The position numbers were made by a program, and so were the translations under genes. Below the pieces are notes generated by a model, which was not told the origin of the DNA, ran no database searches, and worked only from the letters and a program-made list of their open reading frames with translations. A DNA stretch of 64,000 bases. It comes from CF-113 sp050695155 (GTDB taxonomy: Bacteria > Chloroflexota > Ktedonobacteria > Ktedonobacterales > Ktedonobacteraceae). Where the stretch lies: contig JBOGTO010000090.1 in assembly GCA_050695155.1 (NCBI GenBank), positions 52,810 through 116,809 of the forward strand, in the 5' to 3' direction. Shown one piece after another: positions 1 through 9,152 of the stretch (positions within the stretch are counted from its first letter, which is position 1; each line of letters starts with the position of its first letter).

Positions 1-1204
1 GGGCTTGAGTGGCCCTGCGAAAGACCCGGCAACGGGCCAAATTACCCTGCAACAACTTTATGCTCACACCATCAATAAATCAGATATGCAGCATCAGCCC
101 CAAATTTACGGCCAGGAAACGCGCCCAATCGTACTGGTGGGCGAATTACCGGTGTTCGCTCCTGCTGTTTCCTCGCTCTCCGCAATGAGAACATCCGCCT
201 CATCGACCGGCCAGTTCACCTACCAGGGCGTAGGCGAGAGCGGGCCGCTGGTTGAACAATCCGCACCATACGCGGGAGCCGCCATGACGGGTCAACTATC
301 TCCATCAACTTCGACGTCAGGGCAACTTTCCCTTTCCGTTCTGGAAATGAACCGCAAGCAACAATGTATGAAGCTTGTCCTGCAAGCACGTCAAGCTATC
401 CAGATGCAGAATATTCCAGAAGCGCTCGGATTAGTTGAACAAGTACTGCAAATGAATCCCAGTTATGTTGATGCGCTGACGCTCAAGGGTCAGATTCTTG
501 GCTCGACTGGCCGTTTTCAGGAAGCTATAGCGACCGTTGAGCAGTTACTCCAGATCGACCCCAATAATGCTCTGGCCTGGAGTATGCAGGCCGCGCTGCT
601 GATGAACACGGGCAGGCCTCTGGATGCATCGTCAGCCATCGAACGTTCAATTGCCCTCGATCCGCAAAATCCAGAGGCGCAGGCCATCCGCGATTCCATC
701 CAGGCGAGCCTGATGAGACCTCCCGATAACACATGGCAACCACAAACGTCAACGCCACAGAGCGCACCCACCCCCACACGCGACAGCGCGAAATCATTTT
801 TATTGGGCGCGGCATTGCAGATTTTCGCGCTGATTTTAGGCTGCGCGGGTGCGGCCATACTCGTTTTACAGCCGCACCTGCCAATTCTCATCGGCTTCGT
901 ATTGGAGAGTTTAGGACTGGCTTTGCTGTGCATACTTGCCGCGCGCGGAGCCTTTCTTTACGGGGTCGGGCGCTTGCTTTTCACTATCCTGCTTTGCCTG
1001 GTTTCAGCAGGCATCCTGGGCGGCATCTACAAGTTTGGTTACACTATACTCATTCATAAGGTAGCCGCTTTTCCGCCATTGATCGTACCCGTACTCTTCC
1101 TGGCTTTCTGGCTGATAGCTGCCGCCGTCGTGCCATTTCTATTAGGAATAGGCGGATTTATCGGTGGCCTCGCGCTTGGAGTAAGAAGAAAGCAAAGAGG
1201 GTAG
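1..1204 (+). CDS. TPR-repeat membrane protein, 5' end cut by window
   Basis: The reading frame is open to the left edge; a TTG at base 5 is the first possible start in view, so the true N-terminus is probably missing. About 400 residues are visible. Residues 1-110 are polar and rich in Ser/Thr/Gln. Residues about 120-235 hold three tetratricopeptide-like repeats with the usual ALGLVEQVLQMNPSYVDALTLKG spacing split over helix pairs. After a Pro/Thr linker there are about four hydrophobic segments (roughly 265-390) and a basic tail, RRKQRG. TPRs normally mediate protein-protein contacts; the enzymatic role, if any, is unknown. A GC-rich hairpin follows the stop codon. Confidence 0.7.
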   Translation, partial: GLSGPAKDPATGQITLQQLYAHTINKSDMQHQPQIYGQETRPIVLVGELPVFAPAVSSLSAMRTSASSTGQFTYQGVGESGPLVEQSAPYAGAAMTGQLSPSTSTSGQLSLSVLEMNRKQQCMKLVLQARQAIQMQNIPEALGLVEQVLQMNPSYVDALTLKGQILGSTGRFQEAIATVEQLLQIDPNNALAWSMQAALLMNTGRPLDASSAIERSIALDPQNPEAQAIRDSIQASLMRPPDNTWQPQTSTPQSAPTPTRDSAKSFLLGAALQIFALILGCAGAAILVLQPHLPILIGFVLESLGLALLCILAARGAFLYGVGRLLFTILLCLVSAGILGGIYKFGYTILIHKVAAFPPLIVPVLFLAFWLIAAAVVPFLLGIGGFIGGLALGVRRKQRG

Positions 1205-1225
1205 GGGCGGGGCTTGCCCCCGCCC
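1205..1225. terminator. GC-rich hairpin after TPR gene
   Basis: Arms gggcgggg (1205-1212) and ccccgccc (1218-1225) flank a 5-nt loop. It lies between the convergent stops of the TPR gene and the ABC-F gene. There is no T-run on either side, so terminator function is inferred from position only. Confidence 0.4.
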
Positions 1226-1242
1226 TGGCAACCACCCACACT

Positions 1243-3180
1243 TTATGACGTGGCCGCTACCTGCTCCCATTCCAATAAAAGCTCATCAACTCTGCTTTTC
1301 GTTTGTTCGTAATCAGCATAAAGTTGCGTGAGTTGCGCTGCATCGCCGTCTAATGCGGCCTGGGCTAACTCGTCCTCTAACACTTTTACGCGCGTTTCCG
1401 CTTTATCAATCTCACGTTCAACATCCTCAATGGTGCGTACTTTGACTCTTGCCTGCTTCTTTTGCCCGGCATGGGTAGGAGATACACTTGCTTTTGCGCG
1501 AGCCGGGATGTTGCTACCATTGTTTTTGACCGGCTCAGGCACATCAAGCACGATTGGACGTTTGCGCGTGCGATAGTCGGTATAGTTCCCCATATAAGGA
1601 ATTAGTACTCCATCCTCAATCACCCATACCTTTGTCGCAAGACTATCGATGAAGTAGCGGTCATGCGAGACAAAGAGCAGCGTCCCCTCAAACTCGCCCA
1701 GCACCTCTTCCAGAAACTGGCGCGATTGCAGATCAAGGTGGTTGGTTGGTTCATCCAGTATCAGCACGTTCGGACCTTGCAGCGTAAGTTTCGCCAGGGC
1801 CACGCGGCTGCGCTCGCCACCACTCAATGAGCCTATCGGCTTAAACACATCATCGCCGCTAAAAAGGAAGCGACCCAGAAAGCTGCGCGCGCCATCTTCG
1901 CTCAAAACGCTGACCTGGCGAATTTCATCCACAATGCTGCGGTCAAGATTCAAGCCCTCGTGTGTCTGCGAGTAATAGCCAATACGCGCGTTATGACCGG
2001 GGTAGACCTGGCCGCTTAACGGTTGAATATTGCCGATGAGGGTGCGTAACAGGGTCGTCTTGCCAGCGCCGTTCGGCCCCAACAGCCCGACGCGATCTCC
2101 GCGCAACAATTCCAGGTCCGCGACGCGCACAAGTTCCTTTGGCTCGTCACCCGCCTGCGCTGCCGGGTACCCCACCACGAGTTTTTGCGTCGAGAAAACC
2201 ATCTGGCCGCTGCCAATAACGGAGTTAAACTCGAAATGCATTTCGGGGAAGTCTTGCGGGCGCTGGACGCGCTCCATGCGATCCAGCAATTTCTGGCGAC
2301 CGCGCGCCTCGCGGCTGCGCTGCCCGGCCTTGTAACGCCGGATGAACTCCTCGGTATGCGCGATATGCGCCTGCTGCGCCGCGTATTCGCGCTGGCGACG
2401 TTCCATGCGCTCCTCGCGTAGATGCAGGTAGCGCGTATAATTGCCCGGATACTCCTCAATATGACCAAAAGCCATCTCAATGGTACGCGAGACCACCTTA
2501 TCGAGGAAATAGCGATCGTGCGCCACGATTACCATTGCGCCTTTCCACCCATTCAAGTAGGTTTCCAGCCATTCCAGGGCGGCCAGGTCAAGATGGTTGG
2601 TAGGCTCATCCATTAGCAACAGGTCAGGCTCCTGCAACAGCAATTTGCCGAGCGCGGCGCGGGTCTGTTGCCCACCACTCAAATGACTGACGGGCGCTTC
2701 CTGTAGCTCGCGCGTAAATCCCAGGCCATCAAGCACCTGCTCTACTTTATGCTCGTAAGTATAGCCACCGGCGTGTTCGAAGCGTAGCTGCAAGTCGGCA
2801 TAACGCTGCAAAAGCTGTTCGCGCGCTTCCGTATTCGATTGCGTCGCGGCAGCTTCGATCTGACGAGCAAGCTCTCCCAGCTCATGCTCCCACGAACGTA
2901 CCGCGTCAAAGACGGTCAGCATTTCCTCGCGCAAGGTATTTTCTGGATGAAAATCAATAATCTGCGTCAGATAGCCGATGCGGATATTGCGAGCCAGCGC
3001 GATATTACCCTCGTCTGCCTCTTCGCGTCCGGCCAGCAGGTTGAGCAGCGTCGTTTTGCCTGCCCCATTGGGACCAACCAGTCCAATGCGATCATGTTCA
3101 TCAATTTGAAAGCTGACATCCTCAAAAATGCGTTCCGCCCCAAACGATTTACCTGCCGAAATTACACTCACAATTGACAT
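1243..3180 (-). CDS. ABC-F family ATPase (ribosome-associated)
   Basis: 645 residues with two ABC ATPase domains in tandem and no membrane segment, the layout of the ABC-F family. Domain 1 has Walker A GPNGAGKTTLLN (about 36-47), signature LSGGQQTR (about 163) and a DEPTNHLDL Walker B. A charged linker follows, then domain 2 with GPNGAGKTTLLR, LSGGERSRVA and DEPTNHLDL. The C-terminus is a Lys/Glu-rich coiled coil, as in Uup/YdiF-type members. ABC-F proteins bind the ribosomal E site and relieve stalls or protect against antibiotics; which subgroup this belongs to cannot be told by eye. ATG start with a weak GGGTGA upstream. It is transcribed alone, divergent from the FAD oxidase. Confidence 0.92.
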   Translation of the reverse strand: MSIVSVISAGKSFGAERIFEDVSFQIDEHDRIGLVGPNGAGKTTLLNLLAGREEADEGNIALARNIRIGYLTQIIDFHPENTLREEMLTVFDAVRSWEHELGELARQIEAAATQSNTEAREQLLQRYADLQLRFEHAGGYTYEHKVEQVLDGLGFTRELQEAPVSHLSGGQQTRAALGKLLLQEPDLLLMDEPTNHLDLAALEWLETYLNGWKGAMVIVAHDRYFLDKVVSRTIEMAFGHIEEYPGNYTRYLHLREERMERRQREYAAQQAHIAHTEEFIRRYKAGQRSREARGRQKLLDRMERVQRPQDFPEMHFEFNSVIGSGQMVFSTQKLVVGYPAAQAGDEPKELVRVADLELLRGDRVGLLGPNGAGKTTLLRTLIGNIQPLSGQVYPGHNARIGYYSQTHEGLNLDRSIVDEIRQVSVLSEDGARSFLGRFLFSGDDVFKPIGSLSGGERSRVALAKLTLQGPNVLILDEPTNHLDLQSRQFLEEVLGEFEGTLLFVSHDRYFIDSLATKVWVIEDGVLIPYMGNYTDYRTRKRPIVLDVPEPVKNNGSNIPARAKASVSPTHAGQKKQARVKVRTIEDVEREIDKAETRVKVLEDELAQAALDGDAAQLTQLYADYEQTKSRVDELLLEWEQVAATS

Positions 3181-3298
3181 ATACGTTCACCCGTTTAATC
3201 TGTCTGTTTGTTTATCACGATCATACATATCGCAAAATAGGGTACCATAGGTTGACACGCCGCGCAAGACCAGTGTGGCAGCATTCCGCGGGAAAAAC

Positions 3299-3328
3299 TT
3301 GACAATGAGAAAGGCAACAGGCAATAAT
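3299..3328 (+). promoter_or_regulatory. Candidate sigma-70-type promoter for FAD oxidase
   Basis: TTGACA (3299-3304), 18-bp spacer, AATAAT (3323-3328), 27 bp before the first ATG of the downstream oxidase gene. Read by eye only. Confidence 0.45.
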
Positions 3329-3354
3329 TCAACAGTATTGCATGGTGAGTATCA

Positions 3355-5022
3355 ATGCTGACATGTTACTATAAAAGTAGAGTGCAACAGCCTATGATGA
3401 CGACAAACGATGCTTTGCAGCCACAGGGAACAAACCGCCGCGATTTCCTCAAGCTCAGTATTCTGGGGGGCCTGACGGGCTTGCTGGCTGCCTGCCAGAA
3501 TGGATCATCTCAAACAGGAACACCTACACCTGGTAACACGCCTACACGGCAACCATCGCCCACTGTGCACCCTTCGCCTGGCGATGCTGATTGGGCAACG
3601 CTCGCCAATAGTTTGCAAGGCACATTGATACGTCCCGGCAATGCGCAGTATCCAACCGCACGCCAACTCTTCAGCACGCGCTTTGATAACATCTTGCCAG
3701 CAGCTATCGCTTATTGCTCCTCGCCAACGGATGTGCAGCGTTGCCTGGCCTTCGCGCGCCGCTTTAATGTGCCGTTCGCTCCCCGCTCAGGCGGTCACTC
3801 CTATGCCGGTTATTCGACCAGCGCAGGACTGGTTATCGACGTGACACGCATGAACACTGTGACGGTGAATGCGAGCGCGAATACCGCTACCATTGGGGCG
3901 GGCGCGCGTTTGATCGATGTGTACAACTCTGTCACACAGTATGGTCTGATCCTCCCGGCTGGCTCCTGCCCGACCGTCGGCATTACCGGTCTGACGCTTG
4001 GCGGAGGCGTGGGCGTCATCAGTCGCAAGTTTGGTCTCACCTGCGATAATCTACTTTCGGCACAGCTTATCACAGCTAATGGCACTATGCTCACCTGCGA
4101 CACAAATAACAATACTGACCTCTTCTGGGCGTTGCGCGGCGGTGGTGGTGGGAACTTCGGTATCGTCACATCGCTCGTCTTCCAGTTGCATCCGGTTGCT
4201 GCGCTAACATTGTTCACGCTAGATTGGCCGTGGAGCGTTGCCGCCAACATGGTCGATGCCTGGCAGAACTGGGTATCGCAAACCCCTGATGAGCTATGGT
4301 CCAACTGCCTGCTTCTCTCCTCCAACAACACGAGTTCTTCACCGACCGCGCGAGTCAACGGCGTTTACGTTGGGAATGCCGGGCCGCTCAACTCGTTGCT
4401 ACAACAATTAATTCAGCGAGTGGGTAGCGCGCCAACCGACAACTATGTATTCACCGACAGCTTGCTCGAAACTATGATGGTTGAGGCAGGCTGTTACGGC
4501 AAAAGCGTTGCCGCGTGTCACCTGCCTTCCCAGAATCCGCAGGGCCAGTTGCAGCGCGATACTTCTGGCGCAAAATCGGATTACTTTACCAATCGCTTGC
4601 CACGCCAGGGCATCGATGTCATGATAAACGCGATCAGTCAACGCCAGTCCTCTTCTACGCTTGGCGCGGGCGGCATCGGGTTGGATGCCTACGGCGGCGC
4701 GATCAATCGCGTTGCCAGCGACGCAACGGCCTTTGTCCATCGTAACACGCTCTTCTCCGCTCAGTACACAGCAAACTGGAACGCCAACGCTCCCGACTCC
4801 ACCATCACAGCGAACTACTCCTGGCTGAATGGTATGTGGCAGGCGCTGCGTCCATACGCGAGTGGGGCCGCGTACCAGAACTACATCGATCCGCACCTGG
4901 ACAACTGGCAACAGGCTTACTATGGAACCAACTTGTCGCGCCTGCAACAAATCAAAGCCACTTACGACCCCGGCGATCTCTTCCATTTTGCGCAAAGCAT
5001 CCCCCTACCAGGCGCATCCTGA
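3355..5022 (+). CDS. Secreted FAD-linked oxidase, berberine-bridge type
   Basis: 555 residues. The N-terminus has a twin-arginine motif (NRRDFLKLSIL) followed by a hydrophobic stretch and lipobox LLAAC with Cys47, so it is probably a Tat-exported lipoprotein. A Pro/Thr linker follows, then a PCMH-type FAD-binding domain. RSGGHSYAG supplies His148 and AGSCPTVG supplies Cys205, the two residues that bind FAD covalently in bicovalent berberine-bridge-like enzymes. The C-terminal BBE motif (YQNYIDPHL ... YDPGDLFHF) is present. Such enzymes oxidise sugars or alcohols; the substrate is unknown. ATG 3355 has GGTGAG six bases upstream; ATGs at 3394 and 3397 would give a more usual Tat leader. Confidence 0.9.
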   Translation: MLTCYYKSRVQQPMMTTNDALQPQGTNRRDFLKLSILGGLTGLLAACQNGSSQTGTPTPGNTPTRQPSPTVHPSPGDADWATLANSLQGTLIRPGNAQYPTARQLFSTRFDNILPAAIAYCSSPTDVQRCLAFARRFNVPFAPRSGGHSYAGYSTSAGLVIDVTRMNTVTVNASANTATIGAGARLIDVYNSVTQYGLILPAGSCPTVGITGLTLGGGVGVISRKFGLTCDNLLSAQLITANGTMLTCDTNNNTDLFWALRGGGGGNFGIVTSLVFQLHPVAALTLFTLDWPWSVAANMVDAWQNWVSQTPDELWSNCLLLSSNNTSSSPTARVNGVYVGNAGPLNSLLQQLIQRVGSAPTDNYVFTDSLLETMMVEAGCYGKSVAACHLPSQNPQGQLQRDTSGAKSDYFTNRLPRQGIDVMINAISQRQSSSTLGAGGIGLDAYGGAINRVASDATAFVHRNTLFSAQYTANWNANAPDSTITANYSWLNGMWQALRPYASGAAYQNYIDPHLDNWQQAYYGTNLSRLQQIKATYDPGDLFHFAQSIPLPGAS

Positions 5023-5120
5023 GAAACTGCAAACGGCACCGGCATAATGACACCCATGCGTCGTATATGATATACTGAGGGCGCACAAAACCAAATCTTG
5101 TTGAGAAAGGATGCTGAGAG

Positions 5121-5780
5121 GTGGCGAAAGAGCAATCTCTGGACAATCTCTGGTTGGCGCAGACTCTGTACGATCTTGGGGGTGTCCAATTTGGAAATTT
5201 CACCGTGAGCGAATCAGCCGTGAGTTCTCCGGTATTTGTGAACCCCAAGGTACTTATTAGCAATCCAACCGCGCTACGTGTTGCCAGCAAGCTCATGCAG
5301 CAGGAAATCAACCTGGCACAATCGTTGCGACGCCCGCGCGTTCACCCCTTTGCCGTAGTCGCCGGAGTTCCGGTAGGAGGGCTATTGCTGGCCTCGGCTT
5401 ACTCGCTGGAGACCAATATCCCCTTGATTTATGCTCGTATTCGGCCAGAGGGTACCGGAAAGCGCGGCATAGAGGGCCGTTTCAATGCCGGCGATATCGC
5501 GCTGATTATCGACGACTTGATTACACGCGGCAGCAGCATCCTGGAAACCGCCGAACTTCTACAAGAGAACGGCCTGAAGGTGAAGGATGTCATTGTGCTG
5601 ATCGACCGCGAGCATGGGGCAGCAGAGCGTCTGAGGCGTCATGGCTATAACCTGATGAGTATTTTGAAGCTGGATGTCATGCTCACCCATTACAAGTCGC
5701 GTGGCCTTATTTCTGAGGAAACCTACAACACCTGCGCCGAGTACCTGCGCGGCAAGCAGGGCGAGAACCATACTATTTAA
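5121..5780 (+). CDS. pyrE: Orotate phosphoribosyltransferase
   Basis: 219 residues of the type I phosphoribosyltransferase fold. The PRPP-binding loop is IIDDLITRGSSI (two acidic residues followed by T-R-G-S-S), with a VAGVPVGGLLLAS substrate loop before it. The order and spacing match orotate phosphoribosyltransferase, which makes OMP from orotate and PRPP in pyrimidine synthesis. GTG start at 5121 with AAAGGA about nine bases upstream. No other pyr genes are adjacent, so assignment rests on the protein alone; another PRTase of the family is the main alternative. A 21-bp perfect hairpin follows the stop. Confidence 0.8.
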   Translation: MAKEQSLDNLWLAQTLYDLGGVQFGNFTVSESAVSSPVFVNPKVLISNPTALRVASKLMQQEINLAQSLRRPRVHPFAVVAGVPVGGLLLASAYSLETNIPLIYARIRPEGTGKRGIEGRFNAGDIALIIDDLITRGSSILETAELLQENGLKVKDVIVLIDREHGAAERLRRHGYNLMSILKLDVMLTHYKSRGLISEETYNTCAEYLRGKQGENHTI

Positions 5781-5783
5781 GGG

Positions 5784-5834
5784 CATAAAAGACAGGGGTA
5801 CAATTTCGTGTGCATTGTACCCCTGTCTTTTATG
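5784..5834. terminator. Bidirectional terminator, 21-bp perfect stem
   Basis: Perfect inverted repeat 5784-5804 / 5814-5834 with loop ttcgtgtgc. One arm starts with A4 and the other ends with T4, so it can terminate both pyrE (+) and the slipin gene (-), whose stops face each other here. Confidence 0.85.
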
Positions 5835-5841
5835 TGTGCTG

Positions 5842-6693
5842 TTATCCCTGGTAAGGCGTTTGCGTGGGGGGAACCGGGCGCGTAGCCGTAGGCCCATCAT
5901 GCCCATTAACAGCAGATGCCGCCAAACCATTTCTGGCGATTTGCAAGAATGGCTCGATCAGATCAAGTGGCAAGGGAAAGATGATGGTCGAGTTTTTCTC
6001 CACAGCGATTTCCGTGAGCGTTTGCAGGTAGCGCAATTGCAGGGTGCTGGGCTGTGAGCCGATGATATTGGCGGCCTGAGCCAGTTGGCTGGAAGCCTGC
6101 AACTCCCCTTCGGCATGAATGATCTTGGCGCGTTTCTCGCGCTCGGCCTCGGCCTGCTTCGCCATCGCGCGCTGCATAGTAGCGGGCAATTCGATATCTT
6201 TGATTTCGACCGCCGTTACCTTGACGCCCCAGCGCTCGGTGTGTTCATCAATGATGGTTTGCAGCTCGCGGTTGATCTTGGTGCGCTGCGACAGCAGTTC
6301 GTCGAGTTCGGACTGACCAAGCACGTTACGCAAGGTCGTCATACCAATCTGCGTGGTGGCCTGGATGAAGTTCATCACGTTGACCACCGCAGCCGCCGGA
6401 TCAACTACATAGAAGTAGACCACAGCAGAGACCTTGATGGTGACGTTATCACGCGAAATCACTTCCTGCGCCGGCACCGGTAATGTCACGATACGCAGAT
6501 CAACCTTAATCATGCGCGTGATAAATGGCGGTACTAGAAAGATGCCGGGGCCTTTCGCGCCGATCAGCCGTCCAAGCACGAAGATCACGCCGCGCTCATA
6601 TTGCTGCACCACGCGAATTGCCGACAAAAGCAACAATATAATGATAACCACCACGATACCAACGATGATGAGGATAACCGTTGAAGAATCCAT
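5842..6693 (-). CDS. Slipin/stomatin-like SPFH (band 7) membrane protein
   Basis: 283 residues. An N-terminal membrane segment (about 5-25, very rich in Ile/Val) is followed by the motif VVQQYERGVIFVLGR and a full band-7/SPFH domain with GPGIFLVPPF and a long AEAEREKRAKI helix, typical of prokaryotic slipins. SPFH proteins form membrane-bound oligomeric scaffolds. The gene lies 14 nt after an nfeD gene, whose stop overlaps its AAGGAGG ribosome site (6700-6706). NfeD proteases cleave partner stomatins in archaea, so the pair should act together. ATG start. Confidence 0.93.
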   Translation of the reverse strand: MDSSTVILIIVGIVVVIIILLLLSAIRVVQQYERGVIFVLGRLIGAKGPGIFLVPPFITRMIKVDLRIVTLPVPAQEVISRDNVTIKVSAVVYFYVVDPAAAVVNVMNFIQATTQIGMTTLRNVLGQSELDELLSQRTKINRELQTIIDEHTERWGVKVTAVEIKDIELPATMQRAMAKQAEAEREKRAKIIHAEGELQASSQLAQAANIIGSQPSTLQLRYLQTLTEIAVEKNSTIIFPLPLDLIEPFLQIARNGLAASAVNGHDGPTATRPVPPTQTPYQG

Positions 6694-6707
6694 GAGATGC
6701 CTCCTTT

Positions 6708-8105
6708 TTACCTCTGAGCCAGGTCAGAGGGAGAGCTAATATATCTATCGAACGCGGGGGCAACGTGCAAACGCAGCCCTTCCACGGAGACGATACGCAC
6801 CGCAGAGCCTGGATCAAGAGAAATGCTGGGGTCGTCCAGCACAGCCGACCAGTTCTCGCCTGCATAATTGACCCTGCCGTCTGGTAAGAGCGGCGTAATG
6901 GCAACCGCTATCTCTCCAATCATGCCCTCGGTTCCGGTGGTTACGCGCTGCCTGCGAATGTGTATGATGAGCATGACGATGTAGAGTCCGAGCAGACCGA
7001 CGAAACCCGCCATAACAATCACCAGCACGGTATTCACATGCGGGGACGAATATGGCCCACCACTATTGAAGAAAATCAACGCCCCAAAGATGAGCGATGC
7101 TATCGCGCCTACCGTCAGCACGCCATGCGTGGTCAACTTCACATCCAATACCAGCAGCACGAAAGCCAGCGCCATCAAGGCCAGGCCCGCCCAGTTGGGC
7201 GAAATCGATCCTGCTCCTAAGAGGAAGAGAATGAGCGCGATGGCCCCGACCACGCCAGGCAAAATCATGCCAGGATGCGAGATTTCCACAAAAAGGCCAA
7301 CGACAGCCACGATGAACAACAGGAAGATCACATTGGGATCAAGCAGCAGCGAGTAGAGCGTGTCAAGGGTTGAAGCGCCGATAGTCTGGATACTGTCCCC
7401 TGTCGTATGGAGTACCACTGTGCCGGAGTTGAGTATCACCGGCCTGTCGTTCACCTGCGCGAGCAGCTCGTTCAGATTGCTGGCGCGCAGGTCGATAATG
7501 TTGTTCTGGAGCGCCTGCTCGTCGGTATAGGCTTGCGCGTTGGTAATCATTTTGAGGGTAGCATCAAGCCCTGTGCGTCCATAACGGTTCTGGATACTGG
7601 TCATATCCGCAATCAGGACACTCTCAATTTTGGACTTCTCGGTGCTGCCAATATCACCACCTGTGCTGGTGACGGGACTGGACGCGCCAATTGTGGTGCC
7701 TGGAGCCATGACAGCAACCTGGGCTGCCAATGTCACAAACGCACCCGCGGAAGCTGCCCACGCGCCCGTTGGAGAGACATAAGAGATAATGGGAACCGCG
7801 CTATTGAGTTCAGCCGTTTTCATCGATTCCATCGAGTCGAGATCGCCACCCGGCGTATTGATCTCAACCACGAGCGCCGTTGCGCCGTCGTTTTCGGCAG
7901 TATGGATAGAATTTGTCAGGTACCGAAGCGAAGCGGGGCTAATATCGCTATTCAGCGTCATAACATCAACATGCGGACCGCTTGAAGCAGCATGGGCAGA
8001 CCCGGAGCTGGATGCGAGGGAAAGCACGACAAATACAACCGCCATAAGCAGGGCGGAAAACATCAACAGCGCAACAGGCTTACGCTGAGACTGGCGCGAA
8101 TACAT
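6708..8105 (-). CDS. nfeD: NfeD-type membrane-bound ClpP-class serine protease
   Basis: 465 residues from the ATG at 8105, chosen because GGAGG (8115-8119) stands nine bases upstream; an in-frame ATG at 8132 lacks this. There is an N-terminal signal or membrane helix, then a ClpP-like protease domain. The putative nucleophile Ser is in WAASAGAFV and the base Lys in the STEKSKIES region. Four or five membrane segments follow (about 250-400), then a C-terminal NfeD OB-fold domain (TGTEGMIGEIAVA...). This full NfeD1b architecture goes with slipins; here the slipin is the next gene in the operon. The likely role is membrane protein quality control, inferred from the family. Confidence 0.9.
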   Translation of the reverse strand: MYSRQSQRKPVALLMFSALLMAVVFVVLSLASSSGSAHAASSGPHVDVMTLNSDISPASLRYLTNSIHTAENDGATALVVEINTPGGDLDSMESMKTAELNSAVPIISYVSPTGAWAASAGAFVTLAAQVAVMAPGTTIGASSPVTSTGGDIGSTEKSKIESVLIADMTSIQNRYGRTGLDATLKMITNAQAYTDEQALQNNIIDLRASNLNELLAQVNDRPVILNSGTVVLHTTGDSIQTIGASTLDTLYSLLLDPNVIFLLFIVAVVGLFVEISHPGMILPGVVGAIALILFLLGAGSISPNWAGLALMALAFVLLVLDVKLTTHGVLTVGAIASLIFGALIFFNSGGPYSSPHVNTVLVIVMAGFVGLLGLYIVMLIIHIRRQRVTTGTEGMIGEIAVAITPLLPDGRVNYAGENWSAVLDDPSISLDPGSAVRIVSVEGLRLHVAPAFDRYISSPSDLAQR

Positions 8106-8162
8106 AGTATTTTTCCTCCAAAAGCTGAACAACGCGCCTACATGCCAGAATACAAGCGTATC

Positions 8163-8184
8163 ATATCATATTTAGACATGATAT
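8163..8184. promoter_or_regulatory. Inverted repeat in nfeD promoter region
   Basis: Arms ATATCAT and ATGATAT with an 8-nt spacer, inside an AT-rich stretch upstream of nfeD. On the minus strand a TTGTCG-like -35 lies just before it and a TATGAT-like -10 within it, so it may be an operator. The rest of the gap to 8382 shows nothing else clear. Confidence 0.35.
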
Positions 8185-8382
8185 TCGACAACGAACAAGG
8201 TTTGCCAGATATATAAAATGTGATGGCATAACGAATTGCTATAGCAAATATAGCACATCGTTATGCCCGTGTCAAGAGCATTATTCCTACCGGGCAAGTG
8301 TTGTAAAATAAGCTGTCGCAGGATAATTCAGCGATCAGTTACAATCTGTACAATTGAAGCCATTCCCAAAGGAGTTATAGAT

Positions 8383-9102
8383 ATGGCAATGTCGAAACGC
8401 TGCATCCCTTACACGCCGCGTTTTCGTGGGTTAAAAGAAACAGTTTTTGCGCTCGTGACAACGGCAGGCGTCCATTTGCGCGACCAGGAAGCATTTGGCC
8501 TGAGCGGTGACAATAGCTGGCGGCTCATCCCTGGCGATGTTGATACAGCGCAATTGATGGTAACACACGAACATTACGATCACCGCGACGCTGACGAGGA
8601 TATCAATGTTGTTTTTCCCATAGAACGCCTGCGCGAACTGGCAGCCGAGGGTATCATTGGGGGAGTAAGCGATAAGCATCTGGGATTTATGGGGTATACG
8701 CAGCAGTTCCGGGATTTGTACGAACGCGCCGCGCCCGAAATCGCCAGAATTATCTCGCGCTCGAAAGCAGACGGCATAGTGCTTACGGCTGGCTGCCCGT
8801 TATGCCACCGGGTGAGCGCCATTATCCAGCGCGAAATAGAGATGACCGGTATTCCCACCGTTTTGATTACCGTCGCCCCAGAACAATCGCGGCAGGCGGG
8901 ACCGCCACGAGCTATCGCGCCGCATCACTTCAAAATGGGCAATAGTTTAGGCGGTCCTCATCAACAGCATCTCCAGCGCAGTGTGTTGTTAGACGCGCTT
9001 CGACGCTGGGAGGCGCGCGAAGAACCCGGCAATACATGGGAAATCACTTACCCTGAGTATGATAGCAGCGATTGGCAGCCTATCGATTTGCAAGAGGGAT
9101 GA
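8383..9102 (+). CDS. GrdB/PrdB-like reductase-family protein with CxxC
   Basis: 239 residues from the ATG at 8383, chosen for AAAGGAG at 8368-8374; the open frame extends upstream but without a ribosome site. It resembles the selenoprotein B component of glycine/sarcosine/betaine reductase and the dithiol proline reductase PrdB: TTAGVHLRD, THEHYDHRD, NVVFPIERLRELAAEG and GIPTVLITV occur in the expected order. Where the anaerobic enzymes have selenocysteine followed by Cys, this protein has GCPLCHR, a CxxC. No other reductase subunits are nearby, so amino-acid reduction is unlikely; a thiol-redox role is only inferred. Confidence 0.75.
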   Translation: MAMSKRCIPYTPRFRGLKETVFALVTTAGVHLRDQEAFGLSGDNSWRLIPGDVDTAQLMVTHEHYDHRDADEDINVVFPIERLRELAAEGIIGGVSDKHLGFMGYTQQFRDLYERAAPEIARIISRSKADGIVLTAGCPLCHRVSAIIQREIEMTGIPTVLITVAPEQSRQAGPPRAIAPHHFKMGNSLGGPHQQHLQRSVLLDALRRWEAREEPGNTWEITYPEYDSSDWQPIDLQEG

Positions 9103-9106
9103 AACG

Positions 9107-9141
9107 AACAAGGCCAGAGCATGAATTGCTCTGGCCTTGTT
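9107..9141. terminator. Bidirectional terminator, 15-bp perfect stem
   Basis: Perfect arms 9107-9121 and 9127-9141 with loop tgaat, between the convergent stops of the GrdB-like gene and the peroxiredoxin gene. Confidence 0.75.
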
Positions 9142-9152
9142 GATTAAGCTAA

